Shown here piece after piece: positions 44,800 to 53,068 of a DNA stretch of 64,000 bases. A program made the translations under genes and the position numbers. This DNA comes from CAWGGS01 sp046704745. GTDB lineage: Bacteria; Desulfobacterota; Desulfobulbia; Desulfobulbales; Desulfocapsaceae. Under the pieces are notes generated by a model, which saw only the letters and a program-made list of their open reading frames with translations, made no database searches and was not told the DNA's origin. The stretch's first letter is position 1. The number at the start of each line of letters is the position of its first letter. The stretch is from NCBI GenBank assembly GCA_046704745.1, contig JBJKRL010000043.1, forward strand, positions 1-64,000, read 5' to 3'.

Positions 44800-45100
44800 G
44801 GAAAAGAACCCGAAAACTGGAGCAGCCACAAACGTTGCCAGAAAGATACCGAGAATCTCTTCAATGATAAAGATGTAAAGAGATTTAGAAGTATATCGAG
44901 AAAGGCACGAATCAAATTAGAAATGCTCAATGCAACCGTATCGTTAGATGGCTTGAAGGTGCCGCCTGGTAATCGTTTGGAAGCATTAAAGGGTGATAGA
45001 AAAGGGCAGTACAGCATACGAATAGACTCTCAATGGCGTATTTGTTTCAAATGGGAAGATGGGAACACATATGACGTTGAAATTGTAGATTATCATTGAG
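44800..45100 (+). pseudogene. HigB/RelE-type toxin lacking a start codon
   Basis: The frame opens directly after the preceding gene's TAA and reads KDTENLFNDKDVKRFRSISR, then VPPGNRLEALKGDRKGQYSI and WRICFKWEDG, the conserved HigB mRNA-interferase core. No ATG, GTG or TTG lies in frame at the expected N-terminus; the first residues are replaced by unrelated sequence from the neighbouring gene. The catalytic half is intact, but the toxin is probably not made. The antitoxin follows in the usual place. Confidence 0.65.
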
Positions 45101-45109
45101 GTGAATATC

Positions 45110-45436
45110 ATGGCTAAAAAACTACCTCCAATAACACCAGGCGACATTCTTCTGGAAGAATTTCTTAAGCCGATGGAAATCTCTCAAGCTCAATTGGCCA
45201 GAGATATACATGTGCCGCCAAATAGAATAAACCAAATAATTAATGGTAAACGTGAAATAACTGCCGACACCGCACTACGGTTAGGCAAGTATTTCAGCAT
45301 TGAACCTGAATTTTGGTTAAATCTCCAAATGAGGTTTAATATGAAATTGGCACAGGAAAAGGCAGGAAAGGAAATAGAAAAGAATGTTAAGAAATACATT
45401 TCTCCCACTAATGATATAAGCCCAAATCCTGCCTAG
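45110..45436 (+). CDS. higA: HigA-family antitoxin (HTH, addiction module)
   Basis: 108 residues from the ATG at 45110, with GAGGTG overlapping the toxin's stop. The N-terminus PPITPGDILLEEFLKPMEIS and helix-turn-helix QAQLARDIHVPPNRINQIIN are typical of HigA/VapI antidotes. It would bind the HigB toxin and repress the operon. Its toxin partner seems to have lost its start. Confidence 0.85.
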   Translation: MAKKLPPITPGDILLEEFLKPMEISQAQLARDIHVPPNRINQIINGKREITADTALRLGKYFSIEPEFWLNLQMRFNMKLAQEKAGKEIEKNVKKYISPTNDISPNPA

Positions 45437-45483
45437 AAAATATAAATATTCTCCAACGCGACCGTTAGTGGTCAAAAGATAAA

Positions 45484-45671
45484 ATGATGAGAAAATTAGC
45501 ATTAATAGCGAATATTCTTGCATTAATAACAATAGGTTCACCAATATTATTCATCGGTTTTATTCTTTTTAAACATAAGATGCTGCTTCGGTAGGTATAA
45601 TTGGCGGAGCCGATGGACCTACGACAATTTTCTATTCATTTTCATTCGACCCTTTTAGAATAATTTCTTAG
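45484..45671 (+). pseudogene. Small membrane protein with IGGADGPT motif, frameshifted
   Basis: ATG at 45484 starts a 36-residue frame with one membrane helix (ANILALITIGSPILFIGFIL) and a stop at 45592. A plus-one shift at about 45578 continues as DAASVGIIGGADGPTTIFYS to a stop at 45669. GIIGGADGPT is the signature also found in the beta subunit of sodium-pumping decarboxylases and in short proteins carrying only a helix plus this motif. One indel separates the halves. Confidence 0.5.
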
Positions 45672-45769
45672 ATTCTACTAATCACACTGCTATGTCTAAA
45701 CATATATGTGATTAAAAAAAATAAGTCAGGTGATGCGTGGCTTTAGAATACAAACATAAGGATTGAAAA

Positions 45770-46084
45770 ATGACATTTTGGGATTTAAACACAATTCAGC
45801 TAGAAGAATTCAAACCAGGTATATTAAGTAAGGCGGAAATCGGTGAAAACTTAATTATGGTCTGTATGGAGATTGAAGCAGACAAAGAAGATACGGGTCA
45901 TAAACATAAGTTTGATCAATGCGGTTTAATCTTAAACGGTAAAATAGAGATGTATATAGGTGAAAAGAGCAAATTGCTTTATCCTAATGAGTCTTATTTT
46001 ATTCCGGCTGGTGTGAAACATGGTTGGAAAACGTTTGAGAAATCTGTAACACTCATAGATGTGTCATTAAAAGAGCCCAAATGA
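45770..46084 (+). CDS. Cupin-domain protein
   Basis: 104 residues, a single small beta-barrel. Cupin motifs: DTGHKHKFDQCGLILNGKIE (His/His/Glu-like metal site) and YFIPAGVKHGWKTFE (distal His). Metal-binding role likely, substrate unknown. A weak AAGGATTG precedes the start. Confidence 0.75.
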   Translation: MTFWDLNTIQLEEFKPGILSKAEIGENLIMVCMEIEADKEDTGHKHKFDQCGLILNGKIEMYIGEKSKLLYPNESYFIPAGVKHGWKTFEKSVTLIDVSLKEPK

Positions 46085-46143
46085 TGTGAGGGATAATGGG
46101 ACGCTGGTGAAAAAGATACTTATTGGAGCATCTTGCTCTTAAA

Positions 46144-46245
46144 CCGCGGCTCAGACCAACAGCATTTTATCAATCATCCCGCTCTTTTTTCCGGACATTG
46201 GACCTGTTATTTGATTCCGGGAAATGAGAGGTGATTTCGGTGTCG
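46144..46245. repeat. 102-bp direct repeat, copy 1
   Basis: Starts CCGCGGCTCAG and ends GGTGTCG. It is almost the same as 46672-46773 over its full length. Inside, GACCAAC near the left and ATTGGACCTG toward the middle are inverted to one another, giving a roughly 50-base imperfect hairpin. It follows a short gene and may be a cassette-boundary (attC-like) site. Confidence 0.7.
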
Positions 46246-46391
46246 GGAGGATGAGTGGGACGTACATAAGATCATAACTTCCTTCACTATTTTCTTAAAG
46301 AAATGTCAGTCCTTATAAACAGATACAGAATTCCAACAACAAAATCCTACCCGACATAAACCGATGATTTTCACCGTTATGCACCAAAAAA

Positions 46392-46655
46392 ATGAGAAAA
46401 CCATTTATACCAAGAGATAAGCCAAAATCATGGGTTGTAGCAATGCTTGCCGGAATTATGAATTTGTTGGTTGCTGGCCCAATAATGGTTTTTGGAGCTT
46501 ACTTTCATCTTCAATTTATAAAATCAGCTGGCATTATAATGTTTGTTGGTGGTTGCCTTATATTCATAATAATGACTGCACAATTTCAGATAAATAATCT
46601 AAATGGCAGTTACAAATACATAAAAGAAGCTGACTGGAAAGATCAACTTTGGTAA
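46392..46655 (+). CDS. Small two-helix membrane protein, unknown
   Basis: 87 residues with two hydrophobic segments (VVAMLAGIMNLLVAGPIMVF and IMFVGGCLIFIIMTAQ) and basic ends. No family recognised. It is the only gene between the two 102-bp direct repeats, as a mobile cassette would be. Confidence 0.5.
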   Translation: MRKPFIPRDKPKSWVVAMLAGIMNLLVAGPIMVFGAYFHLQFIKSAGIIMFVGGCLIFIIMTAQFQINNLNGSYKYIKEADWKDQLW

Positions 46656-46671
46656 AAAATATATTGTGAAC

Positions 46672-46773
46672 CCGCGGCTCAGTCCAACAGCATTTTATCA
46701 ATCATCCCGCTTTTTTTTCCGGACATTGGATCTGTTATTTGATTTCGGAAAATGAGAGGTGATTGCGGTGTCG
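46672..46773. repeat. 102-bp direct repeat, copy 2
   Basis: Second copy of the repeat at 46144-46245. Here the left motif is GTCCAAC, a perfect RYYYAAC core, and ATTGGATCTG is its partner. The copies differ at only a few positions, so the duplication is recent or maintained. Confidence 0.7.
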
Positions 46774-46819
46774 TCTGGGCGGGACAAATGATAAAACGCT
46801 CTTAGTTCTACATAAGAAA

Positions 46820-47437
46820 ATGCCTATCGACTTCCGCCGCCAATATCGCGAGGACACTTCTCAATCCCAAGTGGCCTACACCGCAGCCGATGAAGCCGGT
46901 AGACGAATTGCCGACATTCACAGAACGTCTAGGAAGAAGATTTCCCGCCAACGAGGAGGCGAGTTATGGCAGGTGTTCTTTAAAGATCTATGGGATCAGC
47001 GGGCGTCAATTCCCAACACGAGGGAGCCATTCGAAGAATGGATGCAAACGAAGATCCGAGAGCTTTCCCAAATATTGGGAAGCGAAGATGAGCTTAAGAT
47101 CGGATTGGCTCAGAAGTTCGTGAATCTGTTTTTCAAGGACCTATGGGCGTTCAGAGAGGTTCCCGATGCCACCTCAGAGCTCTTTCATATTCCTCTTGAT
47201 GCAATCGTTCTGTCCTGCTTCACCGATTACTCCGGGACCTGGAAAAGTTGGACCAAGGTAGTTGCCGTTGACGATAAGCGGTTTGACTGCCGCTACCGTG
47301 ACTACATGGACATACAGATCGCACACCGGCTTTACGCGGTTGATTTTGGCTTCCTTAAGCCTCTTGAGCTGGAGCAACTCTTCTGGCATAAAATAATCGT
47401 CTCAAAACAACGGGTCTACACATTTGACAGAAAATGA
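46820..47437 (+). CDS. Hypothetical protein, about 205 aa
   Basis: Soluble, charged protein from the ATG at 46820 (upstream residues come from the repeat). Motifs without a known meaning include WQVFFKDLWDQRASIPNTRE and FTDYSGTWKSWTKVVAVDD. No family recognised. Its 3' end (CTACA-TTTGACAGAAAATGA) recurs at 49070-49093 and in weaker form at 59223, so the gene tail is part of a repeated unit. Confidence 0.5.
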   Translation: MPIDFRRQYREDTSQSQVAYTAADEAGRRIADIHRTSRKKISRQRGGELWQVFFKDLWDQRASIPNTREPFEEWMQTKIRELSQILGSEDELKIGLAQKFVNLFFKDLWAFREVPDATSELFHIPLDAIVLSCFTDYSGTWKSWTKVVAVDDKRFDCRYRDYMDIQIAHRLYAVDFGFLKPLELEQLFWHKIIVSKQRVYTFDRK

Positions 47438-47452
47438 TTTTCAACTAATTTC

Positions 47453-47499
47453 CCTAAAACCGCCCTTCACCCCGAGAACGGGTGAAGGCAATGTTGGGT
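47453..47499. repeat. attC-like recombination site
   Basis: CCTAAAAC (R''-like), a CCTTCACCC / GGGTGAAGG stem with a seven-base loop, and GTTGGGT matching GTTRRRY (R'). The next ORF starts inside or just after R', and the previous gene ends 15 bases before R'', the layout of an integron cassette boundary. Confidence 0.5.
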
Positions 47500-47983
47500 G
47501 GAATCAGGAAATCACTTGAATAAAAAGGATAGGCTTTGGTGGCCCTTAATGATATTTGGAGGTCTTCTCGTCTTACTCTTTGCGGTCTCTGAGTTTATTG
47601 CCCGTATCAATACTGACATAGACGGAGTCGTGATGAGTTCGGTATTGAAGTGCGTAGAACCGGCCCATTACAGATGTGTAAGAACCTATACATTGATATC
47701 ATTAACATCGGGGGCTCTTTTTACATACGCTGCCGGGCCTAATGATGAATCATTACCGCAATCGATTCCAAACGGAGCACACATAATCAAGAAAAAGGGG
47801 AAGCTGTCCTATACCATTAATGGCCGCACGAGTCTTGGCTTTCCACTATGGTTCTACTCAGGATTAATTACCGTTGGGGGTTGGTGCTTTTTGGGTGGCA
47901 TTATTGCTGGATGTCGATGGTTCTCCTCATTCTGTAAAGGTCTCGACGATCAGGAAGAAGATACGACAGGTTTGAGCAGTTAA
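47498..47983 (+). CDS. Hypothetical membrane protein, two helices
   Basis: 161 residues: a helix at about 15-35 (WWPLMIFGGLLVLLFAVSEF), an extracytoplasmic middle with two cysteines (CVEPAHYRC), a second helix near 117-140 (WFYSGLITVGGWCFLGGII). Unknown family. GTG start lies in the attC-like R' site; a TTG at 47516 is another option. Confidence 0.5.
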   Translation: MESGNHLNKKDRLWWPLMIFGGLLVLLFAVSEFIARINTDIDGVVMSSVLKCVEPAHYRCVRTYTLISLTSGALFTYAAGPNDESLPQSIPNGAHIIKKKGKLSYTINGRTSLGFPLWFYSGLITVGGWCFLGGIIAGCRWFSSFCKGLDDQEEDTTGLSS

Positions 47984-48153
47984 CAAAGCAGCAGTGAAAT
48001 CAACTATACATTCAGTTACCATGTGTTTACCAAATTTCCAATATTCGCGAAAGTCAGTGGAAGCCCTTGCTGCCCCTGACAGCAATGTTGGCGGTAACCA
48101 AACTTGACATGCGGTCCGAATATGGTATTATATAAAGATCGGAGGTAGAAAAA

Positions 48154-48432
48154 ATGAATATTACAAGTGACATAAAGCCAGTTACATACTTGAAATCCAG
48201 GGCTGCTGACCTCTTGAATCAAATAAATGAAACACATCGACCTGTAATAATTACACAGAATGGCGAACCAAGAGCAGTGCTTCAAGATCCTAAAAGTTAC
48301 GAGGACATGCGTAATGCAATTGGAATCTTAAAACTGATTTCGCTAGGTGAGGCTGATATAAAAAATGGAAAGGTGAAAAGCCAGGAGGAAGTATTTAAAA
48401 ACATTGAAGCTTCATTGAATAAAAGGCTGTAA
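48154..48432 (+). CDS. Phd/YefM-family antitoxin
   Basis: 92 residues; TYLKSRAADLLNQINETHRP and VIITQNGEPRAVLQDPKSYE are typical of the Phd/YefM fold, which binds DNA at the N-terminus and the toxin at the C-terminus. ATCGGAGGTAG is a strong ribosome-binding site. The stop overlaps the toxin start by one base, so the pair is coupled and complete. Confidence 0.85.
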   Translation: MNITSDIKPVTYLKSRAADLLNQINETHRPVIITQNGEPRAVLQDPKSYEDMRNAIGILKLISLGEADIKNGKVKSQEEVFKNIEASLNKRL

Positions 48433-48761
48433 TGAGCGGAGATTATCAAATAGTATGGGCTGAAATCGCAGAGAGCGATTTGAAAGAGATTATTGAATAT
48501 ATTTCTAACGATAGCTCAGATAAGGCGCTGCCAATACTTGACAAATTAAAACAATGTGCTTCGAGCCTTTATGCCTTTCCTGAACGTGGCCGTGTAGTAC
48601 CCGAATTGCAAGATCAAGGAATATATATCTATCGAGAACTTATAGTCCCACCGTGGCGCATTGTTTACAGAATTTCCGCTAAGGAAATCTACGTGTTATC
48701 AGTGTTGGATTCACGACGAAATGTTGAAGATATTCTTCTGGAACGGTTAACCAATAAATGA
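48432..48761 (+). CDS. RelE/ParE-family toxin
   Basis: 109 residues: WAEIAESDLKEIIEYISNDS, FPERGRVVPEL, PPWRIVYRISAKEIYVLSVL, DSRRN, the usual ParE/RelE core (mRNA interferase or gyrase inhibitor). Partner of the Phd/YefM antitoxin. The pair would stabilise the surrounding cassette-like region. Confidence 0.85.
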   Translation: MSGDYQIVWAEIAESDLKEIIEYISNDSSDKALPILDKLKQCASSLYAFPERGRVVPELQDQGIYIYRELIVPPWRIVYRISAKEIYVLSVLDSRRNVEDILLERLTNK

Positions 48762-48815
48762 TATCAGCCACCAATCGGGTAGCCGAGGGAATCTCTCCCC
48801 CAGCCCCCACAACAC

Positions 48816-49040
48816 CTAGCCCGGATTTCTCATGAACACTGTGTCAATTTGGAGGAAGCGTAAAAGATCCAATATGTTTTAAGAAAACCTATGCAGCTCC
48901 AAATTTACACAGTGTTCGCCAAAGGTCAGTCCATGCGGCGCCATCTTCTTCAGTTTTTGGCAGTGAACATAGATTACTATAGTCCCCTGCCAAAAACTTC
49001 GAACCTGACACCGCCTGAACTGATGAGAAATGCGGGCTAG
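48816..49040. repeat. 225-bp MITE-like element with about 22-bp inverted ends
   Basis: Left end CTAGCCCGGATTTCTCATGA and right end TGATGAGAAATGCGGGCTAG are near-perfect inverted repeats (the right end has one changed base in the CCGGATT core). The left 108 bases (48816-48923) match copy A at 15201-15308. There is no ORF. The size, inverted ends and dispersed copies suggest a non-autonomous transposon; the family of its mobilising transposase is unknown. Confidence 0.7.
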
Positions 49041-49108
49041 ACATGTGGGCCCGCACCACAGAATCAACAGGTCTACATATTTGGCAGAAAATGATTTTCA
49101 ACCAATTT

Positions 49109-49156
49109 TCCTAACGACGCCTTTTACCAGGTAAACGGGTGAAGGCAAGGTTGGGC
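49109..49156. repeat. attC-like recombination site
   Basis: TCCTAAC (R''-like, YYYAAC core), GACGCC then a TTTTACC / GGGTGAA-type stem, AAGGCAAG, and GTTGGGC (perfect GTTRRRY). It resembles 47453-47499 through the GGGTGAAGGCAA-GTTGGG half. It lies upstream of the aldo/keto reductase gene. Confidence 0.5.
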
Positions 49157-49267
49157 CTCATACGATAATCGTTGAAATATAGGTAAAATATCAACAAATA
49201 TGATTCAATAACTTCCGCTTCAGACATGGGCGTTGCGCTTATATCTTCTTAATATTCGGGTGATCAA

Positions 49268-50368
49268 ATGTACGAAAATACTACCGTTCCTAAACGATTA
49301 TTCGGTAATACCGGTTTAAAAGTATCTAAACTTTGCCTTGGCGGAGGTTCTTTTTCAGCCACGGGCAGTCAGGCTTTAATTGATAAGGCCCTGAAACATG
49401 GCGTGGACTTGTGGGAAATAGTGTCCTTCACAGGAAAAACATATGGCGATTATTTCAGGAAACATCCCGGAATAAGGGAGAAAGTCTTTTTATCTGGAAA
49501 GGTATACTCAACAGATCCAGATATTATGCAAAAGCAACTGGACAAAATTCTCAATGAAAACGGAACCTCCTTTATAGACTTTTTGGCCGTACATGCCATA
49601 GATAATATAAAAGTACTTACCAACGATGTGAAAAAATGGGCCGATAAAGTCAAAAAACAAAAAAAGATTAAATATTTTGGGTTTTGTACGCACAGGAATA
49701 TGGATAAATGTCTGAGTGACGGAGCTGAACTCGGCTGGATAGACGGTGTGCAAACTGCTTATAATTTCCGATTGCAAAAAATTAACAGCATGGAAGATGC
49801 ATTACACAAATGCCACGAAAAAGGCATCGGAATATTTGCAATTAAATCCATGGGTTTAACTGTTAATTATAAAAACGGATCGGAAAAGCTCCCATTTGAA
49901 GACAGATTAAACTATCTGCTCTCTCTTAGTAATATCTCTTTTGAACAGGCAAAACTGAAAACGATCTGGAAGAATCCATATGTGACATCAGTATGTTCTC
50001 TTATGCCAAATCAGAGAGTCTTGCAGGCAAATGTATCGGCTGCGATTGACGAATCTCTTCTTGATACGGAACTAAATGACATTCTGTCCGAATATGTTGA
50101 TATTACCGGAAAATACTACTGCAGGCGCTGTGGTCTATGCGAGACAAAAGATTTAAATACAATACCTGTATTTGATATCATTGAAATGCTAATGTATTCA
50201 AGAGGATATGGAAAGTATGAGTCCATGGCAAAAAAATTTCAACAAATTCCACCAGAAATTCGGGCCGAAATAAATAAGAGCGATTATTCAGGTGCTGAAA
50301 TAATTTGTCCGCAGAAGATGCCGATAGGTCAACTGATGAAAGAAGCTTATGACCAATTCAGTACGTAA
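49268..50368 (+). CDS. Aldo/keto reductase with C-terminal Fe-S motif
   Basis: 366 residues: AKR barrel at 1-270 (RLFGNTGLKVSKLCLGGGSF; catalytic Tyr in TGKTYGDYF, Lys in FLSGKVYS, His in FLAVHAID). The C-terminal tail has YYCRRCGLCE near residue 280 and CPQKMPIGQLMKEA at the end, four cysteines that would suit one [4Fe-4S] cluster. Usual relatives carry two ferredoxin-like cysteine sets; here they are pared down. Substrate unknown. Confidence 0.8.
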   Translation: MYENTTVPKRLFGNTGLKVSKLCLGGGSFSATGSQALIDKALKHGVDLWEIVSFTGKTYGDYFRKHPGIREKVFLSGKVYSTDPDIMQKQLDKILNENGTSFIDFLAVHAIDNIKVLTNDVKKWADKVKKQKKIKYFGFCTHRNMDKCLSDGAELGWIDGVQTAYNFRLQKINSMEDALHKCHEKGIGIFAIKSMGLTVNYKNGSEKLPFEDRLNYLLSLSNISFEQAKLKTIWKNPYVTSVCSLMPNQRVLQANVSAAIDESLLDTELNDILSEYVDITGKYYCRRCGLCETKDLNTIPVFDIIEMLMYSRGYGKYESMAKKFQQIPPEIRAEINKSDYSGAEIICPQKMPIGQLMKEAYDQFST

Positions 50369-50401
50369 AAACCATTATTATATTATGCCCAACCTTTGTG
50401 T

Positions 50402-50815
50402 TTAGCGAGGGGCAAAAAACTTTGAACTCGAATCGTCGGTCGAGGCGTGCCGTGAACTGGCCGGGTTCGAGGAAAAGGCCATCTATAAGGGGTTCAAACC
50501 TGGATCAATCGCAGGCCTTCACGACACTGTGAAGGGCAAAGAGCTGGCCCTGAAGCTTGATATGGGCTCCATGGTCGATGCCGTTTCCGAAGGCCAGACA
50601 AAAATATTGTTCGAAGGCGTCGAAGGGCCGGCTCACCTGGTGGTTTCGGCGGTGATCTGAAGCTGACTGTCGGCCAGGATCCGGCCATTGGCTGCCACAG
50701 CTACACGACGGCGGAAATCAACCTGTTCGTAACGGAATCGTTCACCTTCAGAGTGGTGACCCCCGGAGGCGATCATCGGGCTCAAGTCGACATAGAGAGA
50801 CATCGGAACGATCAA
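50402..50815 (+). pseudogene. Encapsulin (linocin-M18-like) shell protein, decayed
   Basis: Plus-strand reading gives FELESSVEACRELAGFEEKA with IYKGFKPGSIAGL (central E-loop region), a frame stop near 50659, and in another frame GGDLKLTVGQDPAIGCHSYT then NLFVTESFTFRVVTPGG, which is the conserved encapsulin C-terminus. The N-terminal third and a stretch between the two parts (about 50 residues in intact shells) are missing, and ARGKK just upstream is frameshifted. Encapsulins form protein nanocompartments; this copy cannot. No cargo gene was found next to it. Confidence 0.7.
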
Positions 50816-51537
50816 TCTCGCGCCCGCACCACTTCACGATCAACCAGCCAGAGTAATTCGCCTTCTTGAGGCCTGATGAGGCGGGAGGGCAGCGGCGAGG
50901 CTCCGGGAGGTGCAGCCATCAGCCGGGCAAAGACCGGCGCCTTTTCCCCGCCCAGGACCAGAAAGGCGATGGTCTTGCCCTGGTTGAGTAGAGGCGCGGT
51001 CATGGTGACCCGCCAGAGCGCCTGCCCCTCCGGCAGGACTTCCGCAACCCAGCGGCCGGTTTCGATCAACACCGGTGTGTGCGGGAAGAGGGAGGCGGTG
51101 TGGCCGTCGGGACCGAGACCGAGGAAAATCAGATCGAAACGGGGCGCCCGGTCGCCGAAAAACCGGCGGAGCGTCAGTTCGTACCGCCGAGCCCCTTCGC
51201 CGGGGTCGACGGCCCCGTCGATTGGATGGATCTGGTCCTCCGGCACGGGCACGTATTCAAGCAGTGCCTCTCTGGCCATGCGGGCGTTGCTGCGGGAATC
51301 GGTTGGGGCCACGCAGCGCTCATCACCCCAGAAGACGTGGCAACGCTCCCAGTCCACCAATTCCCGAAACGGCGGGCCGGCGAGCAGTTCGTAGGCCCGA
51401 CGGGGGGTGCCTCCGCCAGCCAGCGCCACCGAGAATCGGCCGCTAGCCGCAATTGCCTGCCGCGCCCGGGCGACGAACAGCTCCGCCGCCGCCTGGGCGA
51501 CCTTTTCGCCGCTGTCATAGATCTGTACGGTTTCCAT
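50812..51537 (-). CDS. pgl: 6-phosphogluconolactonase
   Basis: 241 residues of the DevB/Pgl type: VALAGGGTPRRAYELL, FWGDERCVAPTDSRSN, FLGLGPDGHTASLFP. Hydrolyses 6-phosphogluconolactone made by G6PDH. Its start overlaps the zwf stop by one base. Last gene of the GC-rich pentose-phosphate operon. Confidence 0.9.
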   Translation of the reverse strand: METVQIYDSGEKVAQAAAELFVARARQAIAASGRFSVALAGGGTPRRAYELLAGPPFRELVDWERCHVFWGDERCVAPTDSRSNARMAREALLEYVPVPEDQIHPIDGAVDPGEGARRYELTLRRFFGDRAPRFDLIFLGLGPDGHTASLFPHTPVLIETGRWVAEVLPEGQALWRVTMTAPLLNQGKTIAFLVLGGEKAPVFARLMAAPPGASPLPSRLIRPQEGELLWLVDREVVRARD

Positions 51538-53060
51538 TAAGTTCTCTGTTGTTCGTCGGTCAATATCGGCGCCATCCAGTGACTGCCGTCACGGGTGACC
51601 AGAAAGCCGGCGCTCTCGGGGCCCCAGCTTCCCGGCGCATAATTCGGGAAATCGGCCGCCGGCACGTTCTGCCAGGCCTCCAGGATGGGGGTGATGACCG
51701 TCCAGGCGGCCTCGACCTGGTCGGCGCGCATGAACAGGGTGGCATCCCCGCGCATGATATCGAGCAGCAGGGTCTCGTAAGCCTCTGGCGAGGAGGTGCG
51801 AAAGGTCTCCCGATAGTTGAATTTCATATCCACCGGCCCGAGAATCATCCGGGTCCCAGGCTGTTTAGCCTGAATACGCATGGTAATGCCCTCCTCGGGC
51901 TGGATGCGGATGACCAGACGATTGGGCTGCCAGTTCTCCACCGCAGTGGTGGGAAAGGACTGGTGGGGCGCCGGCCGGAAAATGATTGAGATTTCCGTCA
52001 CCTTGGCGGCCAGCCGCTTGCCGGTGAGCAGATAGAAGGGGACCCCTTCCCAGCGCCAGTTGTCGACGGAAAGCTTGAGGGCGGCAAAGGTCTCGGTGCT
52101 CGAATCCTGGGCCACCTTCTCCTCCTGGCGATAGCCGTCGAGGGTCTGGCCGTAGGCGTACCCCTTGCCGTACTGGCCGCGCACCGCGCAGCCATGCACC
52201 TCTTCCGGCCGGATGGGGCGCACGGCCCGCAGCACATCCACCTTCTTGTTGCGGATCTCGTCGGCATCGAACGAAACCGGGGTCTCCATGGCTATCAGAC
52301 AAAAGAGCTGCAGCATGTGGTTCTGAACCATGTCCCGCAGGGCGCCGGCATGGTCGTAGTAGCCCGCGCGGTGGCCGACTCCGACCGTCTCCGCCACGGT
52401 GATCTGCACATGATCGATATAGCGGCGGTCCCAGATCGGTTCGAACAGGGCGTTGCCGAAACGAAAGGCGAGGAGGTTCTGCACCGTCTCCTTGCCAAGG
52501 TAGTGATCGATCCGATAAATCTGCGATTCCCGGAAGAGCCCGGTGAGAACCGCGTTGAGCTTCCGGGCCGAGGCCAGATCTCGGCCGAAGGGCTTTTCCA
52601 CTACCAGCCGGTCGTACTGGTGGTCGCTGCACAGCCCGGCTTCATGCAGCCGCCGGGACAGGGGCTCCACAAGTGACGGCGGGGTGGCGAGATAAAAGAC
52701 CCGGTCGGCCCGGCCTTCCCATTGCGTGTCCCGCTCTTGCAGCAGGTCGTTTAGACGGGAATCGGTATTCGGATTATCGAAATCGCCCGACAAAAAGGCA
52801 AGGCTGGCGCCAAAATCGTTCCACTGATCGTCAGTAGCCTTGCCCCGGCGCGAGAATTGGTCGATTCCCTCACGTAGATGATTACGGAACTGCTCTTCAC
52901 CGAGGTCGCTCTTGTCGACGCCGATCACCTGAAACCGCTTAGGCAGATTGCCGTCGAGAAAGAGATTGTACAGCGCCGGAATGAGCTTGCGCCGGGTCAA
53001 ATCGCCGGCGGCGCCGAAGATGACGAATACGACGGGATTGCTTAGAGTATTCTGTTGCAT
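51537..53060 (-). CDS. zwf: Glucose-6-phosphate 1-dehydrogenase (operon copy)
   Basis: About 507 residues from the ATG at 53060, normal length; an ATG at 53084 would overlap gnd. NADP site GAAGDLTRRKLIPALYNLF, active site RIDHYLGKETVQNLLAFR, substrate region GYYDHAGALRDMVQNH. First step of the oxidative pentose phosphate pathway. The codon use is strongly GC-rich, unlike the copy at 40397. Confidence 0.9.
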   Translation of the reverse strand: MQQNTLSNPVVFVIFGAAGDLTRRKLIPALYNLFLDGNLPKRFQVIGVDKSDLGEEQFRNHLREGIDQFSRRGKATDDQWNDFGASLAFLSGDFDNPNTDSRLNDLLQERDTQWEGRADRVFYLATPPSLVEPLSRRLHEAGLCSDHQYDRLVVEKPFGRDLASARKLNAVLTGLFRESQIYRIDHYLGKETVQNLLAFRFGNALFEPIWDRRYIDHVQITVAETVGVGHRAGYYDHAGALRDMVQNHMLQLFCLIAMETPVSFDADEIRNKKVDVLRAVRPIRPEEVHGCAVRGQYGKGYAYGQTLDGYRQEEKVAQDSSTETFAALKLSVDNWRWEGVPFYLLTGKRLAAKVTEISIIFRPAPHQSFPTTAVENWQPNRLVIRIQPEEGITMRIQAKQPGTRMILGPVDMKFNYRETFRTSSPEAYETLLLDIMRGDATLFMRADQVEAAWTVITPILEAWQNVPAADFPNYAPGSWGPESAGFLVTRDGSHWMAPILTDEQQRT

Positions 53061-53068
53061 GGCGGCTG

